DNA of 64,000 bases, taken from NCBI GenBank assembly GCA_014607495.2, contig CP053170.1, forward strand, positions 5,084,001 to 5,148,000. The letters are read 5' to 3'. Both the position numbers and the translations under genes were made by a program. The notes beneath the pieces were generated by a model that ran no database searches, had not been told where the DNA came from, and worked only from the letters and a program-made list of their open reading frames with translations. The DNA is from Carposina sasakii. Its lineage: Eukaryota > Arthropoda > Insecta > Lepidoptera > Carposinidae. Below are positions 11,561-32,435 of the stretch, one piece after another; positions within the stretch are counted from its first letter, which is position 1, and every line of letters starts with the position of its first letter.

Positions 11561-13612
11561 CTTTGATAAAATCCGATATTTTATAAGATCCGACCTAAGC
11601 CGACGTAATGTGTAGAAGCCGTCATGTAACCTGAACCAATGCTATTGCAAGGTTTGAGGTTTTCTCAAGGGTAAACATTCGTACATAATATAGTTCTAGA
11701 AAGATTTTAAATAGCGGTCGCTGACCCTTATCCCCCGGTAACCTAATGTGGTATCTTCAAATTTGGACGCAAGGACGATAAGCCGTAAGAAATCCGGGAT
11801 TCAAATAGTTATTCAAAATTCTGTAAATTTTATGATACGTAATTAGTTACTACTAACTACTAACAGATATAAGGCGCTTTTGGCAGATTATCACATTAAA
11901 ACTGATTCAATAGAGAGGGCAATAAGACGGTTCAAATGACTTAAGTTCTTCGAAAAAAATGTAGGCGGTGCCTTGCGCTTCTCTTGTGTCATACATAATT
12001 TACTAAATCAACCCAAAGACTGTCACAGGCTAGCCTAGTTACTTATAATCTGCGTTACTAAAATAATTTAAATATTTTTCGTGTCCGTCCAGAGAAAATA
12101 TGATGCTCTAAGTCGCGTATTTCGTAAATACATACATATAGTACTCACGCACAAGCAGGAGGCAAGAAAATTCTCGCGGATAACGCGGCGGATCGATCGG
12201 CGATTGAAAAAAAATCCTAATCAAGTAACTACCGAGAGCGTAATTACTGAGGAAGGTGAACTGAAGTCTATATTTAGCTGGCTAGGATATCAATTCCCAC
12301 GACCTGTATTGTTAGTTTTTGCTATTTGATCATACTTCAGGACATCGCTAAGGAAAATGTGATTTGCAATGTGCTGGACTGATTTGGGTTCCATTTGAAA
12401 CCTCTGGAAAATATTCCAGTGTATGGGTTTGCGATGGGTTTTCAGCTTACCTACCTGTTTTCATATACGTATACATATAGTTACCCAACACGGCTATTAT
12501 AACTACTGAGGTCTGTATTCTCAAAAGGGGTTGACACAATTGCAGGATCATGAAGCCTACAGCCAGCAGTTGCATAGAGCGGCTAGATGTAAACGACAAG
12601 TTCAGAGAGACTTAGTATTTAAGTTGACCGTTTAAGAGGAAGATGATAAAAAATCTATTAGGCTTTTTAATTACATCCAATTAACTTAACCACACCAAAA
12701 ACGAAGGCATGATTATCTTCGTCAGCAAAAAGCTGATTTCTTAACAACCCAAATTAACCCTATAAATAGGTAATGAGCTTCGTTTACCCCTAAAAAATCC
12801 AGGGGCAAGCGTAAAAGAAGCATAGCAAATGGAGGTGAAATAGTTACTGTTTTTGTCTGCAATTCTAGTATCCAATGAACCGTTTTAGTAAATAGGGTGC
12901 GACACGATTAAATAGACAAGGCGATACATACTCCGTGGGCTTATTACGTAAATTGCAAAGCAATTGCAAAAATTGTATGCTAATTAGTTATCGATGGTCG
13001 CTCTTATTTGGCTAAGGATTTTGCCATCCCAATGCGATAAATGTTATTTTAGCATGGCATTGCTACCGCTTTGCTATTGAAGAGTTGCCTAGTTATTTGG
13101 GAATTGATCTGTTATGACTTTATAGGTTACTAGCGACCCGCCCCGGCTTCGCACGGGTGTAGTACTGACATAAACCTTCCTCTTTGAGTGACTCTCACTC
13201 TATCTATTTAAAAAAACCGCATCAAAATCCGTTGCGTAGTTTTAAAGATCTAAGCATACAAAGGAACAGATAGACGACAGCGGGAAACGACTTTGTTTTA
13301 TAATATGTAGTGATGTAGGCTGCTCACGTTACAATGCTCGCGTTAAACCCCATGAGGTGTTACCGCACCAGTTCGGTAATTTTTGGTATTTCACAGAAAG
13401 AAGAGAGAGTAACAAGTTATAAGTATGTACCTGTATGTTACTTTCCCAAAAAGCGGTTTCAGAAATGTCACTCATATCTGTTTTCGTCACTTTGCATCGG
13501 CTATTGTGCGCGCGCGCGCACCGCGCAGCCATGGAATTTAAATTAGTTAGCGTTAGAATAAGTGCATATCTGTTTAAGCCTTTTAAATATGCTGTATTTG
13601 GCGTGATATTTT

Positions 13613-13941
13613 AGACTAGTGGACGCCCGCGACTCCGTCCGCGTGGACTATAGAAAAAAAAACAAAATATCGAAATTATCCGGAATAAAAACATTTTCCC
13701 GAGATAAAAAGTAGCCTATATGTTAAGTGGGACCTGTCACAATATATTCCTGAAAACTGCATCGAAATTGGTTCCGCCGTTTCTGAGATTAGCATGCACA
13801 AATGCACAGACAAACAGACAAAAATTCCAAAAATCATTGTTTTGGGTACTATTGCGTTGATAAAGGTATTCTATAATATTTTTCTTATATATCTTCCATG
13901 TACAGACAGAGATCCGTTACATTTTTATTATATGTATAGAT
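13613..13941 (-). mobile_element. Helitron-like element, family A, long copy
   Basis: On the minus strand it begins TCTATACATATAATAAAA and ends CGCGGGCGTCCACTAGT; the inner sequence matches 42799-43138 almost throughout. About 330 bp and non-coding, with terminal features of a non-autonomous Helitron. Confidence 0.6.
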
Positions 13942-16544
13942 TTGTTAATATTTATGTAACTGAGATTATGGGGTTGTGTTGATTATTTTAAAGCGTGATT
14001 CACTTCAGCACTTACTAGTCAATTACCTTCCAAGCTGACCCATTGACAGATGTCATGCTCTTCTAACATTAGGCTAGATCACGGCCTAAGGCTGCCTTTC
14101 TACCAGAGTATGTTATGCTACATTCCTGTGGATGTGTTTCATATCCACCAATCAAATTCATTCACATCACGGATCAATGGATATAATGGAATGAATTAGT
14201 GGATATCACACGCATCCATAGCAGCGTGGCATAGAACATCCCCGGCTAAAGGCCGTAGATAGAACATAGAACTAAGTAGCCCAATGTCGAGAGTAAACTA
14301 TTGTGTGTTTAGATATCCGTAAATTAGCCATATCTATTCTATCGGGCGTAGGTTCAACTGTTTTTTTGACAAGATAAAGATTGCACGTATTTACAAGATA
14401 CGTTGCAAACATACCGGAATTATTCGGAATTTGTATTAATATCTAGTTTTATTGTACGACAAGAATAGTCATTTTACTTTCAAGTTTATTGCCTTTGATA
14501 ATAATCGATGCCGAAACTATGTCCGAATGCAATTCTATGAAAAGTAATCAGTTAACATAAGGTGCGACAAAAATATATGGAATTATAAAACCAAAATCTA
14601 CTGAACATATTTTGATATAACTTATATTCGTATAGCCTAAAGTACATAGGCGAAGTTGCGGGCATCCTTGCTTGTTAAAAGAGGAAAGTGAGGTAAAAGC
14701 ACCAAGACATTGAAGAATTTGAATTTAACCGAACGAACAAATTCCAGAAGTACATGAATTAGTTCATCACATATTATTAAAACAACTTCGTCCCACTGTC
14801 TGTCTGTCCTTATGTATGCTTAGATCTTTAAAACTACGGAACGGATTTTGATGCTGATTAAAAAAATAGATAGAGTGATTCAAAAGGAAGGTTTATATAA
14901 TAGGTAACTAGGAACCCGCCCGGCTTCGCACGTGTGCAATGCCCCCAATGCAACGCAGACGAAGTCGCCGGCGGGGCCGCTAGTATTATTTTTAAGTTAG
15001 AATAGCTAAACAGTTCTGATAATTTTTCCAAACAAAACCGCAAATCGACATAACAAAGTGTTATTCCTCTGATTTTAGGCCGATAGGTATTCGGCTCGTC
15101 CTTCGCATGACGAGATTCGTCTCTCGGCGAGTATCTAATTAGTTAGCAAAATCGCTTTGCATACGTCCGCGGCCGACAAAAGGCGTCACATAATGAAGCT
15201 GCTTAGCATTTTTACTGCATTAAACATAACAATCGTGGTGTAGTATAAGGAATTTGAAGCGTCTTTTCTTATGTCTTTCATACCAACATGTAGGTACAAT
15301 ATCGGTATAATATTTTTGTTGCATTATTGTTTTAAGTGCTAGTAATGGAAGTACGAATCTGGATTTTTCGTCCAAGAAATGGGGTCTTACAATAGTTACC
15401 TTTTTGAAGCACGGTGGGGCTCCTGTATCAGTAAAAAAAGAAGACTGTACCCAAAACGCGTTTCAGGTGCTCTACTTTAATAGATTTTGAATTCACAGCA
15501 AAGGTTCAAATATGTATCTGAGTCGAGCGTCTGCTCTAATTTAACACTTGAAGCACAAACAGTCCAGTGCCTAGTAACTAGTCGCCCGTGTCTTGTCTAA
15601 AACCCCGCATTCGTGTAGTATGTAGTAGTATGGTTTTTCTACAATTAAATCAGCAGCAAGATCCACTTACAGCTTGCTAACTTGCGGTTGATTTCAAATG
15701 CTAAATAAAATACACTAGAGACCACTACGACCCTCGCACGAAACGCAAAAACAGTCGTTTGTTAGAAAAACTTAGTTTACGTTTGAAACATCATAGAGTG
15801 AAAATAAAGCCTGCATTCTGTATGTTGGACCCAATTATGTTATAACATATTTTAAATCTTATTGGTGCGTGATAAAGTGCATGATTAATACATTAAGTTA
15901 CTTCACTTTTGAAGAGTTGTATAATTGTGTTGCGTGTCTACTATTCTTCTTGACCATTGATCTGGCGTAGACAGTCCTAGAGCCTGTAGCGAACCAACCA
16001 ATGGATATGCTAGACGTGCTTCAAGCGAATTGCTTTGTGAGAAATCGTGTCCGATTTTTTGTGTTCAGTCATTTTGTAGATTCATGTATAGGATACCTGG
16101 TTTTCTAGATGATCTGTTTGGGTGTAGTTGCCTATAGATGGAAGTGTTCAGTGAAATAATACAAGTGACGGTAGTGTGTGTTCGTTTGCGGCGCAAACTA
16201 TGGTCACCCCTTCTCAAGAGTCGTAAGTCTATCTTGCTAGTTAGTGATTTTAAGGAGTTTTATTACATTACTAGCTGTTTCCCGCGGCTTCTTGTGGAGA
16301 AGAGGTATAAAAAATAGTGTACGACCTATTCTCAGACCTACCAACTATGCATAAAATTTCATAAAGATCGGTGAAGCTGTTTCAGAGGAGTTTGGTAACA
16401 AACACCACAACACGAGCGTTTTATATATGTAGTTGTTACCTAGATACCTACTCTTAAAGTGAGTTAACTTGGGTTAACTTGTTGTGTCTTTCTTTGAGAT
16501 AAATTTAAGGCCATAACTTTTTTATATATTAATTATGTACCTAA

Positions 16545-16745
16545 TTCCTGTTTCGTATTGAGTTATTACATACATTGCGTATTTTGTTCTGTGCTGATGC
16601 GGGACTTCACTAGAATACATCAGCTGCATCTCCTTCCGCGCATGTCGTAAGAGTCGACTTAGGAACTCGGGGACGTTATCTAAGGCACGAGCCAGCATAG
16701 CTAGATGGCGAGTTGTCACTGGCCGCTTACATCTGGCCCGCAAAG
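16545..16745. repeat. Dispersed repeat R (GATGCAGCTGATG family)
   Basis: A repeat containing a block like TCTTACGACATGCACGGAAG next to GATGCAGCTGATGTATTCTA. Other copies lie near 18680-18835, 37740-37860, 39005-39115, 39475-39575, 41365-41460, 42110-42250, 44600-44690 and 47590-47640. About nine pieces in 64 kb makes it the most frequent repeat here. No termini or coding capacity are clear. Confidence 0.6.
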
Positions 16746-17179
16746 ATAAAAGTTACTCTTGTGAATTACGTGATCTCCTTCGCGATGCTGTAATTCTGAG
16801 AAACACAGCCGTGTGTACGGTTAGTTAGGTATTATATCTATATTCAGATACTATATATTTGGTATTTTATTGATTTAGGTTCATCCTTATATTGCAGCCT
16901 TCCGTGCGCGTGCCTTTCTTCAATATTTAGGCTGTAAAATTTAGATTTCTTGTTTAAAATAACCTAAATCAGAGAAAGAGATAAAAATAATTTACGTGTC
17001 AGCAGAGTAGAAAAGCTCGTGGGTATCGTAGAGGCGATTAAGAGTTCCCAACAGGTGGGCAGCACCGCCTCCCGTTTTGACAACATAGTTCGAAAAACAC
17101 TGCAGTCACCAACCCTCCAAGCTGTCTTATCCTTCAGGGTAATTTAAGTTGAAATAAAAACTCAATGGTTAGTAAGATG

Positions 17180-17880
17180 TACGACTTTTATAGCCTACGC
17201 AGACGACGTACTTTTCTCCGCGGGGCACTAAAAAGCACCCTTCGTCAATAAAATAGAACGCTTACAAATGTATCGAGCAACGCAAACGACGGATTAAAAT
17301 ACCGCGTATTTTAGTCCGTCGAATACCCGCGGACATGCAGGGACCGACGCGGACAAAAGTACGCGGTAGTCCTCGTAAAAATGAGATTTCAAAAATAGAA
17401 CTTGTGTGACTAAGACTAAAAAAACGAGGTGGGCAGCAGCGCCTCCCGTGTTGACAACATAGTCCAACATACAAACTGCGTTCACCAACCCGCCTGCCCA
17501 GCGTGGTGACTATGAGCAAATACCCCCCATGGCAGTCTTGTGGCATGCCCCGGGGGAGACCTGCGTCCAGCAGTGGACTGCAATAGGCTGATGATGAATA
17601 TAATATCAAAGTTTCGGAACCCAGAAAAGAGATGGAACTTTAAATAACGTAAGTGAGGTGACAGAAAATAACCGAGTTGGCTCTCTATTCCTCTGTAGTT
17701 GTTCTCATCTATGAAATGACCGTGTGCGTTGAGTCCGCGTATGGTCCGTGGTTGTCCGCGGTAAATCCTCGGCGTATTTTTCTCCTCCACGGAGAAAAGT
17801 ACGTCGTCTGCGTAGGCTATTAGTCGGAAGGCGTGGGATCGATCCCAGTCTGTGCCTGTAGGATTTCCTAAAATTGTCAC
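17180..17880. mobile_element. LINE remnants with two opposed RT active-site fragments
   Basis: The plus strand at about 17188-17229 encodes FIAYADDVLFSAG. The minus strand at about 17785-17845 encodes RLIAYADDVLFSVEE. Both contain the YADD catalytic motif of reverse transcriptase, and they form an imperfect inverted repeat about 550 bp apart. Minus-strand LINE-end repeat sequence fills 17427-17600. These are dead, rearranged pieces in G-alpha-s intron 1. Confidence 0.6.
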
Positions 17881-18153
17881 TTAGCTATTTATTTATTTGG
17901 TATTGGGAAGACCAACAGCTATCGGCTGTAAGTACGGTAGGAGGAGTACAGTATACGAGTACTCCTAGTATACCCGAGGAGGCTTGGCGCCGCGTCAGGC
18001 AAGGTAACTAATGCCAAATCTTTGGCAATGTGTGTCTCGAAACAAACAATATTGCGTCGACCACATAAATAACGGGGATAGGAAGATGATGATGAAAAAC
18101 TCTTTGGTTCAACATTACCCTCTGGCCTTTGCAGGTGGGCAGCGTGGTCGGCC

Positions 18154-26885
<8,732 letters not shown>

Positions 26886-26984
26886 TGCACAGGTATGTGT
26901 ATCTTGCATCTCGCTCTTGTAGCCAATTAAATTTTCTTAATGGCCACTCATCGATGAATCTTTAAGCTAGCTAAACACTGCCTA

Positions 26985-27080
26985 AATAAACTACCGCGAC
27001 ATCATACAACGCATACATCTGCGTCAGTACGAGCTGCTCTAATGCATAGGTATGTTGTATCTTGCATCTCGCTCTTGTAA
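26985..27080 (+). pseudogene. Duplicate of the G-alpha-s terminal exon end, copy 1
   Basis: Near-identical to the end of exon 8 and its first 3' UTR bases, including the stop, ATGCA...GGTATGT and CTTGCATCTCGCTCTTGTA. It encodes [16 protein letters not shown], where the gene has [16 protein letters not shown]. No acceptor is seen just upstream, so it is more likely a relic within the 3' UTR than a used exon. Confidence 0.8.
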
Positions 27081-27299
27081 AAATTTGTTATAAAAATTAT
27101 AAAACTTATTTCACGCGTCAAGTTATAAATAGAGATATAGGCCGAATGTCAATTAAACCGAATACGGTAGAACAGTTTTAACATTAGTTCCATGATACTA
27201 CTGTGATTTCGTAAGCATTTTTTTTTGACAAAACACTAAATCTAATGTCGCTTTCGCAAAACTACTTTTACCACGCATTCTAAGTGTGTTGCGATAACA

Positions 27300-27412
27300 A
27301 TCTTTAAGCTAGCTAAACATTGTCTAAATTACGTGTCTAAAGTACGACTGTCGGGATATCAATGACATGCATGCATCTACGTCAGCACGAACTGCTATAA
27401 TTGCACACCAGT
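27300..27412 (+). pseudogene. Duplicate of the G-alpha-s terminal exon end, copy 2 (decayed)
   Basis: Preceded by CTTTAAGCTAGCTAAACA, which also precedes copy 1 at about 26959. It contains GACTGTCGGGATATCAATG and CATCTACGTCAGCACGAACT. The reading frame is altered and the stop is not aligned. Confidence 0.7.
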
Positions 27413-27739
27413 AAAAATCTAACATAATTATATGAATAAATTGAATAATGCACATGGTATAGAATAAATGTAATTAATGTAATTTCCAATTAATTACAAA
27501 CTTTCAAAACTTACCCACCTTTGGAGGCTTATTAGTGGCTCATTTGGAAACTATATTAAATTATGATTTTACTATTTTATCTACATAAGGTAAGATTTTT
27601 ATAATATTTCTGGTAAGTTGAAATCTGACATAGTCGTCATGCTCGTTTTTATTCATTTGTATTTATTTATTTATATAAGGTAACACCATTAGTTAAGGCA
27701 TTTATAATAATATAGTATTATTTATATTATCTATCTATA

Positions 27740-27999
27740 CAGGGTGTAACAAAAAGGGTATGTTAAGCGAAAAGCTACGTAAATAGCCCACTGTTGAGGA
27801 CCTATCCACAAAATTTGAGACTCGAAATCACATGTTTATTTTTCCCGATAGTATGGAGAATTTTTTAATATCTCAGGAATTTTCATACAATCTTGAAAAA
27901 TAAACATGTGATTTCGAGTCTCAAATTTCGTGGATAGGTTCTCTACAGTGGGCTATTTACGTAGCTTTTAGCTTAACATACCCTTCTTGTTACACTCTG
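27740..27999. mobile_element. TA-flanked MITE, family M2
   Basis: Inverted arms of about 105 bp, beginning CAGGGTGTAACAAAAAGGG and ending TTACACTCTG, flanked by TA on both sides. This is the target-site pattern of Tc1/mariner-type elements. No coding capacity. Confidence 0.85.
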
Positions 28000-28000
28000 T

Positions 28001-31000
28001 ATATCATACAATACATACACACCGACAAGTTTGGAATGACAGGAAAATGAAGACTATAACAGCAAACTTTGCCCACAGACAAAACCAAGAGTTGAGCGAA
28101 CGCAAGATTCCACCGCCGGGCCAAGCCGGCGTCCAAACACCAATGTCCGAACTCGGCACAGCAATATTTACACAATTAATATAAGTATATACAGTACATA
28201 CATACGTACCTATACGCTACGTTACCAACTTGTATCACTCTCGTGGTTACTATAAATACTGCCTAGCCTTACACGTTACTTCTTGGATTCCATGTTGTAA
28301 ATGACAAACGTTTGTCAAAAGTGTCATTTTTGACAACGTTTGACAGTACCACCAATTTATCTGTGAAATGAAGGGGGCGACACTGTGTGTGTTTCTGTTG
28401 CCGATTTGAACATGGTGACCGTAGTTCCTTTCTTTGCCACTTCGCAGATAAATTGGCAGATCTGGTATAAAGTTGCGCGGTATTGAGATGATAGGGTTAC
28501 TATGCCTCTGTGTTTTAACGTATTTGTGACATTTAAAACAGATGTAAGTAAGTGTCTAAAACAGTTGCTTATAAATTGAATCGAAAGATGATCGAATTTT
28601 TAGAAGCGTAGTAACCATGTTTTCTCGTTGTGTCGGAAGTTTACACGCCATTACTGATTTCCATGATTACAAGGCTTGTTTTATTGATCAACTAAGTTTA
28701 TTTTAGCGTGAAAAACATTTGTTAATATCACGTATAGTGTGACAAACATGTATTTTGAAAATATGATGTGGCCGTACGATTCTACAAATAAATGTATTTA
28801 GATTGCCTATTTGCATCAATAAATAATTCAAAAGTGAGTTTACAAAAAACTGTAACATTAATCCGACATTACTTTATTTTATCCATGGTTTATCCGCAAA
28901 TCCAAAATGGCGTGTTCTTTCGACACTTTCAAAGATTTCCTCCTTCTGTCAAGCGGTCAATGTTATTGTGATTGTCCTTCTCGTTCCTTTTGTAAAGTGA
29001 CATGTACAGAAGTTAATGTAAACTAAATATACAATGGGAATACATGTAGGTCGAAGCAAAACTTTACCGCCCGGGGGCATAGACGGCGATCTATGTACGA
29101 TGTAAATATAGCCACTTTTAGCTTATCTACTTAATTTCTTCTGCGAATCTTAATACTACTTCTAAATACTTATTTTTTTCTCTTTTACCCCCTTTTTTTC
29201 GGCTCGAATACTAGATGTACCAAATTAGATTAAGAAGTGTCTACTTAATTTGTAAAGAACTTTTACGAGAGATAGGGTTTTTCGGCGCTGAGCTTACCCA
29301 TATCTTTATGATATACAATTTACAACTTGTAATAGAATAATTCTGATAAATTAATTACCTATTTCCGTTATTCGCCTGTAACAGTTAAGTAATTTGATAA
29401 GTACAATTATTTAGACGGTTGAATGTATTCGTGAGAGTCCCGGGCGGTATACATTGTCTTACATTAAGGATCATGAGTGTGTAGCTTGTCTCGAGGGTAG
29501 TTATAAATGTTTATAACTATATTATCCTCGGTTATTACGACCGGCACAAATCAAAATGCTTGGATACCTTCTTTTTCGCCGCATGTTACTTTTTAATGCA
29601 TATCACTCACGCAATCATGTTGTATGCTCAACATAGGCCAAGATTATGTATATTATTTATTATATTATACATTCTGGGTATGTATACAGTTGTATAATTG
29701 TATATCGAATTATACAGTTTATGTATAGCTTATCTGCATAGCGCAATTTGCTGTAATTACGTATAATTTAAATCAGTTTTTCGACTCATCGTCATGTATG
29801 TATGTATATTTTTGATCACAGATAATATTTTTTTCTACATTTAGTTTTGTTTTATCTACGTTAATATTAATTAATGAATGATTTATAATATTTCGTGTTT
29901 TTGTTTAATGAATATTTTTGTTAGGTTATTTTTAGTTGTTATAAATGTACGTCTTCCAATATAACTATAATTTTACCGTGTTTTGTTTTACAAAATGACT
30001 TACGTTTAGCTGTTTCTACCTTAGCACAATTTTGACTAAATAATAAAAAAAATAACAAAGGCAAGAGCTTTGCTATAGATTTAACTTAGATTATTTAAAT
30101 ATGTTTTAATACGAGCTTTTAGTGTAACATTAAGTAAGGCCCAAAGATTCAAGATATGCCGACCGTATATAATACGATAGGAGCTGTATCATATTTAGCA
30201 GTATTTGATTAAAAAATTTAATATTTCAAAGAATTATTATTCAGTTTATAGTTATAATAGATTCTATGTTTTTTCTTTGTTTTAAGATGGACACTAGAAG
30301 TTTTAGCCTTAAGTACAAAATGTAACTAACAAATATCTAACATATACTATTGGTATAGCATTACTTTTATTTATAGATGAAATTGGTTTATGTACTTACA
30401 CTTATGCTATTATAGGACGTGATTAATTACACAAGATATATGTTTTATTGAAATGAATCTGATCTGTTGAACTGTTGTTGGTTAAATTTTTTGTGTCATT
30501 CATTTCCTTGTGTACTATATTTGTAGGAAAACCTGTGCATTCGGTTGGGGACACATTTTCTATATGTTATAAATAAAATAAAATCTATTGACACACTATC
30601 CATTTGTTGCCCTCGTTTTCAGTTAATATACAAAGTGAATGAGACATAACGTGTCAGAGATAGGATTCAATTGGGACTTGACCAATCAGCAAGCGCGACA
30701 AGTGATAGGTTATTGGTTTACGTAGATAGAGAAATGGCAATGGCCAATTCTGCGTTGTCCAATCGGAGCAAAGCTTGGCTGAGATTTATCGATATTTTTC
30801 TAGTTACTAATTACGTAACTGATTTTATTTTTTCTTTTTACTCTTTGAAAATTTTATTATTTTGCCCAAAACCCGATTATAATAATATACATTATAATCG
30901 GGTTTTACGGTAACGTGGAAAATGTGAACCTCTAATCGCGCGGTCGTCGGGTAAATAGGTACGCATTACCGTTCGAGAATAATTGAATATAGTGTGTGCT

Positions 31001-31865
31001 AAATATACTTAGAGGTGGGAGCACACAAAGCAATACGACACAGTCACATTTTATATTATTGGACGCAATGTATGAAGATACAAATGAAAACATTATATGT
31101 ACTATCGAAATGTTACCCAATGCAATCTGTATACTATGCAGTGTCTATATATAGATAACTTATCGAGAAGTCACTGGATGAAAGTCGATACTAAATAACT
31201 CGTATTGCGAAGTTAAGAAATTGCAGGAAAAACGACAAAATTAATAAGTGTGCTTTCACCCTGAAATTTTATAATCTGTCTGTCACACCGAAGAAATCAC
31301 ATTGTGTAGCAATTTGAAACCCTTACTCTAGGTATGAATAAATTTTTATTGTTGATCTTATTTTAACCGCAATATGGTCCTTAATATAAGAATGTTTATG
31401 CTGGATCTGTATTCGTGTAATGTGCCATAATGAAGTGTTGCCAGCTGAAACATAATACCATTAATGTTACCATAATGAAAAAGTCTACAAAGTGTACAGA
31501 CTCTATGAGCAAATTGATAAAAAAATCCTTCCTCGATCGTATCGTGTAAACAGTGGTTCTCAACCTTGACTGGACCCAAATGAAATAAATTAATTTAAAT
31601 TGAGAAAAACTTTAAATTAAATTATAAGGCTTAATCCGTAAGAAGGTACAATGGGCAACCCCGGGTTGAGATCCACTGTAAAGTAACAAAATAGTTTTTT
31701 GCTTTTTTAATAGTAACACGTTTATCGTTACTTTATAAATATAATATATTTCAAATTGTATTTTTATTTCTTTTTTGTGTTATCGTAAATAATATGTATT
31801 AAGTTTCACTTTGAACGTAAGTAGGAATGAAATATAGCGTACGTCGTATCATAACGGAGTATATA
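28001..31865. other. Intergenic stretch downstream of G-alpha-s
   Basis: No coding exon recognised. Part may be a long G-alpha-s 3' UTR: AATAAA signals occur, for instance near 30570. A 16-bp-arm inverted repeat (AACCCGATTATAAT) is at 30868-30906. Confidence 0.4.
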
Positions 31866-32435
31866 CAGTGTGTCCGGAATAGAGTTAGCGATATTTTAAG
31901 GGCGTGTTGTACACTTCATTTTATCGATAAAAATACCTTCATGTGGGGCCTAACTGCCCTCTTTTAAAAATGACAGCTATTTTGAGTTTTAAATCTTTTT
32001 TTTAATGTTAGTGGTAATTTTGTCAATATCACTGGATTTAAAAGGTCTAACAAGTAAGAAAAAAACTGTGTTTAAAAGCTAATAGTATTGTCTATCATTC
32101 AATTTAGAAAAAAACTTTTAAAAAAATATGTAGATTTTTGTCCCAAATTTATTACGTAACATGCTATGAAAACTAGCCCGCTAATGTGATTTTTTTGTAA
32201 ATTACAGAAACCTAGTAATAATAGCTACAAAACAACGCTTAATTTATTGCTCTGAGTCACATAGTTATTTGAAATTAACCGTTGCGCGAGCGCCCATAGC
32301 CCGTCACTCAGGCACCGCTACTCAGGTACTCAGATAAAAGTGGGCAGTTAGACCCCCACATGGGGGTTTTTATATGGATAAATGAAGTGTACAACGCGCC
32401 CTTAAAATATCGCTAACTCTATCCCGGACACACTG
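31866..32435. mobile_element. TA-flanked TIR element, family M3
   Basis: Ends CAGTGTGTCCGGAATAGAG and inverted CTATCCCGGACACACTG, with inverted arms over about 105 bp and TA on each side. At 570 bp with no transposase frame, it is a non-autonomous mariner-like element. Confidence 0.85.

Larger units (their letters stand above)
7536..18134 (+). other. Large first intron of G-alpha-s, filled with repeats
   Basis: No host coding exon was recognised in these 10.6 kb. The identified content is annotated separately: MITE M1 (8461-8612), LINE-end repeats (9405-9650, 17035-17110, 17427-17880), a TIR element (9652-9811), an RTE-type LINE fragment (10340-11560) and Helitron-like pieces (13130-13310, 13613-13941, 14765-14990, 16262-16440). 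In 7600-8450, 8620-9400, 11560-13120 and 15000-16250 I see only AT-rich unique-looking sequence. Confidence 0.45.

Noticed and set aside
12081..12329. A small basic protein-coding frame on the plus strand
   Set aside because: No recognisable motif, splice context or similarity to a family. The length is within chance for this much sequence.
30671..30913. 80-codon frame downstream of G-alpha-s
   Set aside because: No family resemblance, AT-rich composition and overlap with a small inverted repeat; likely chance.
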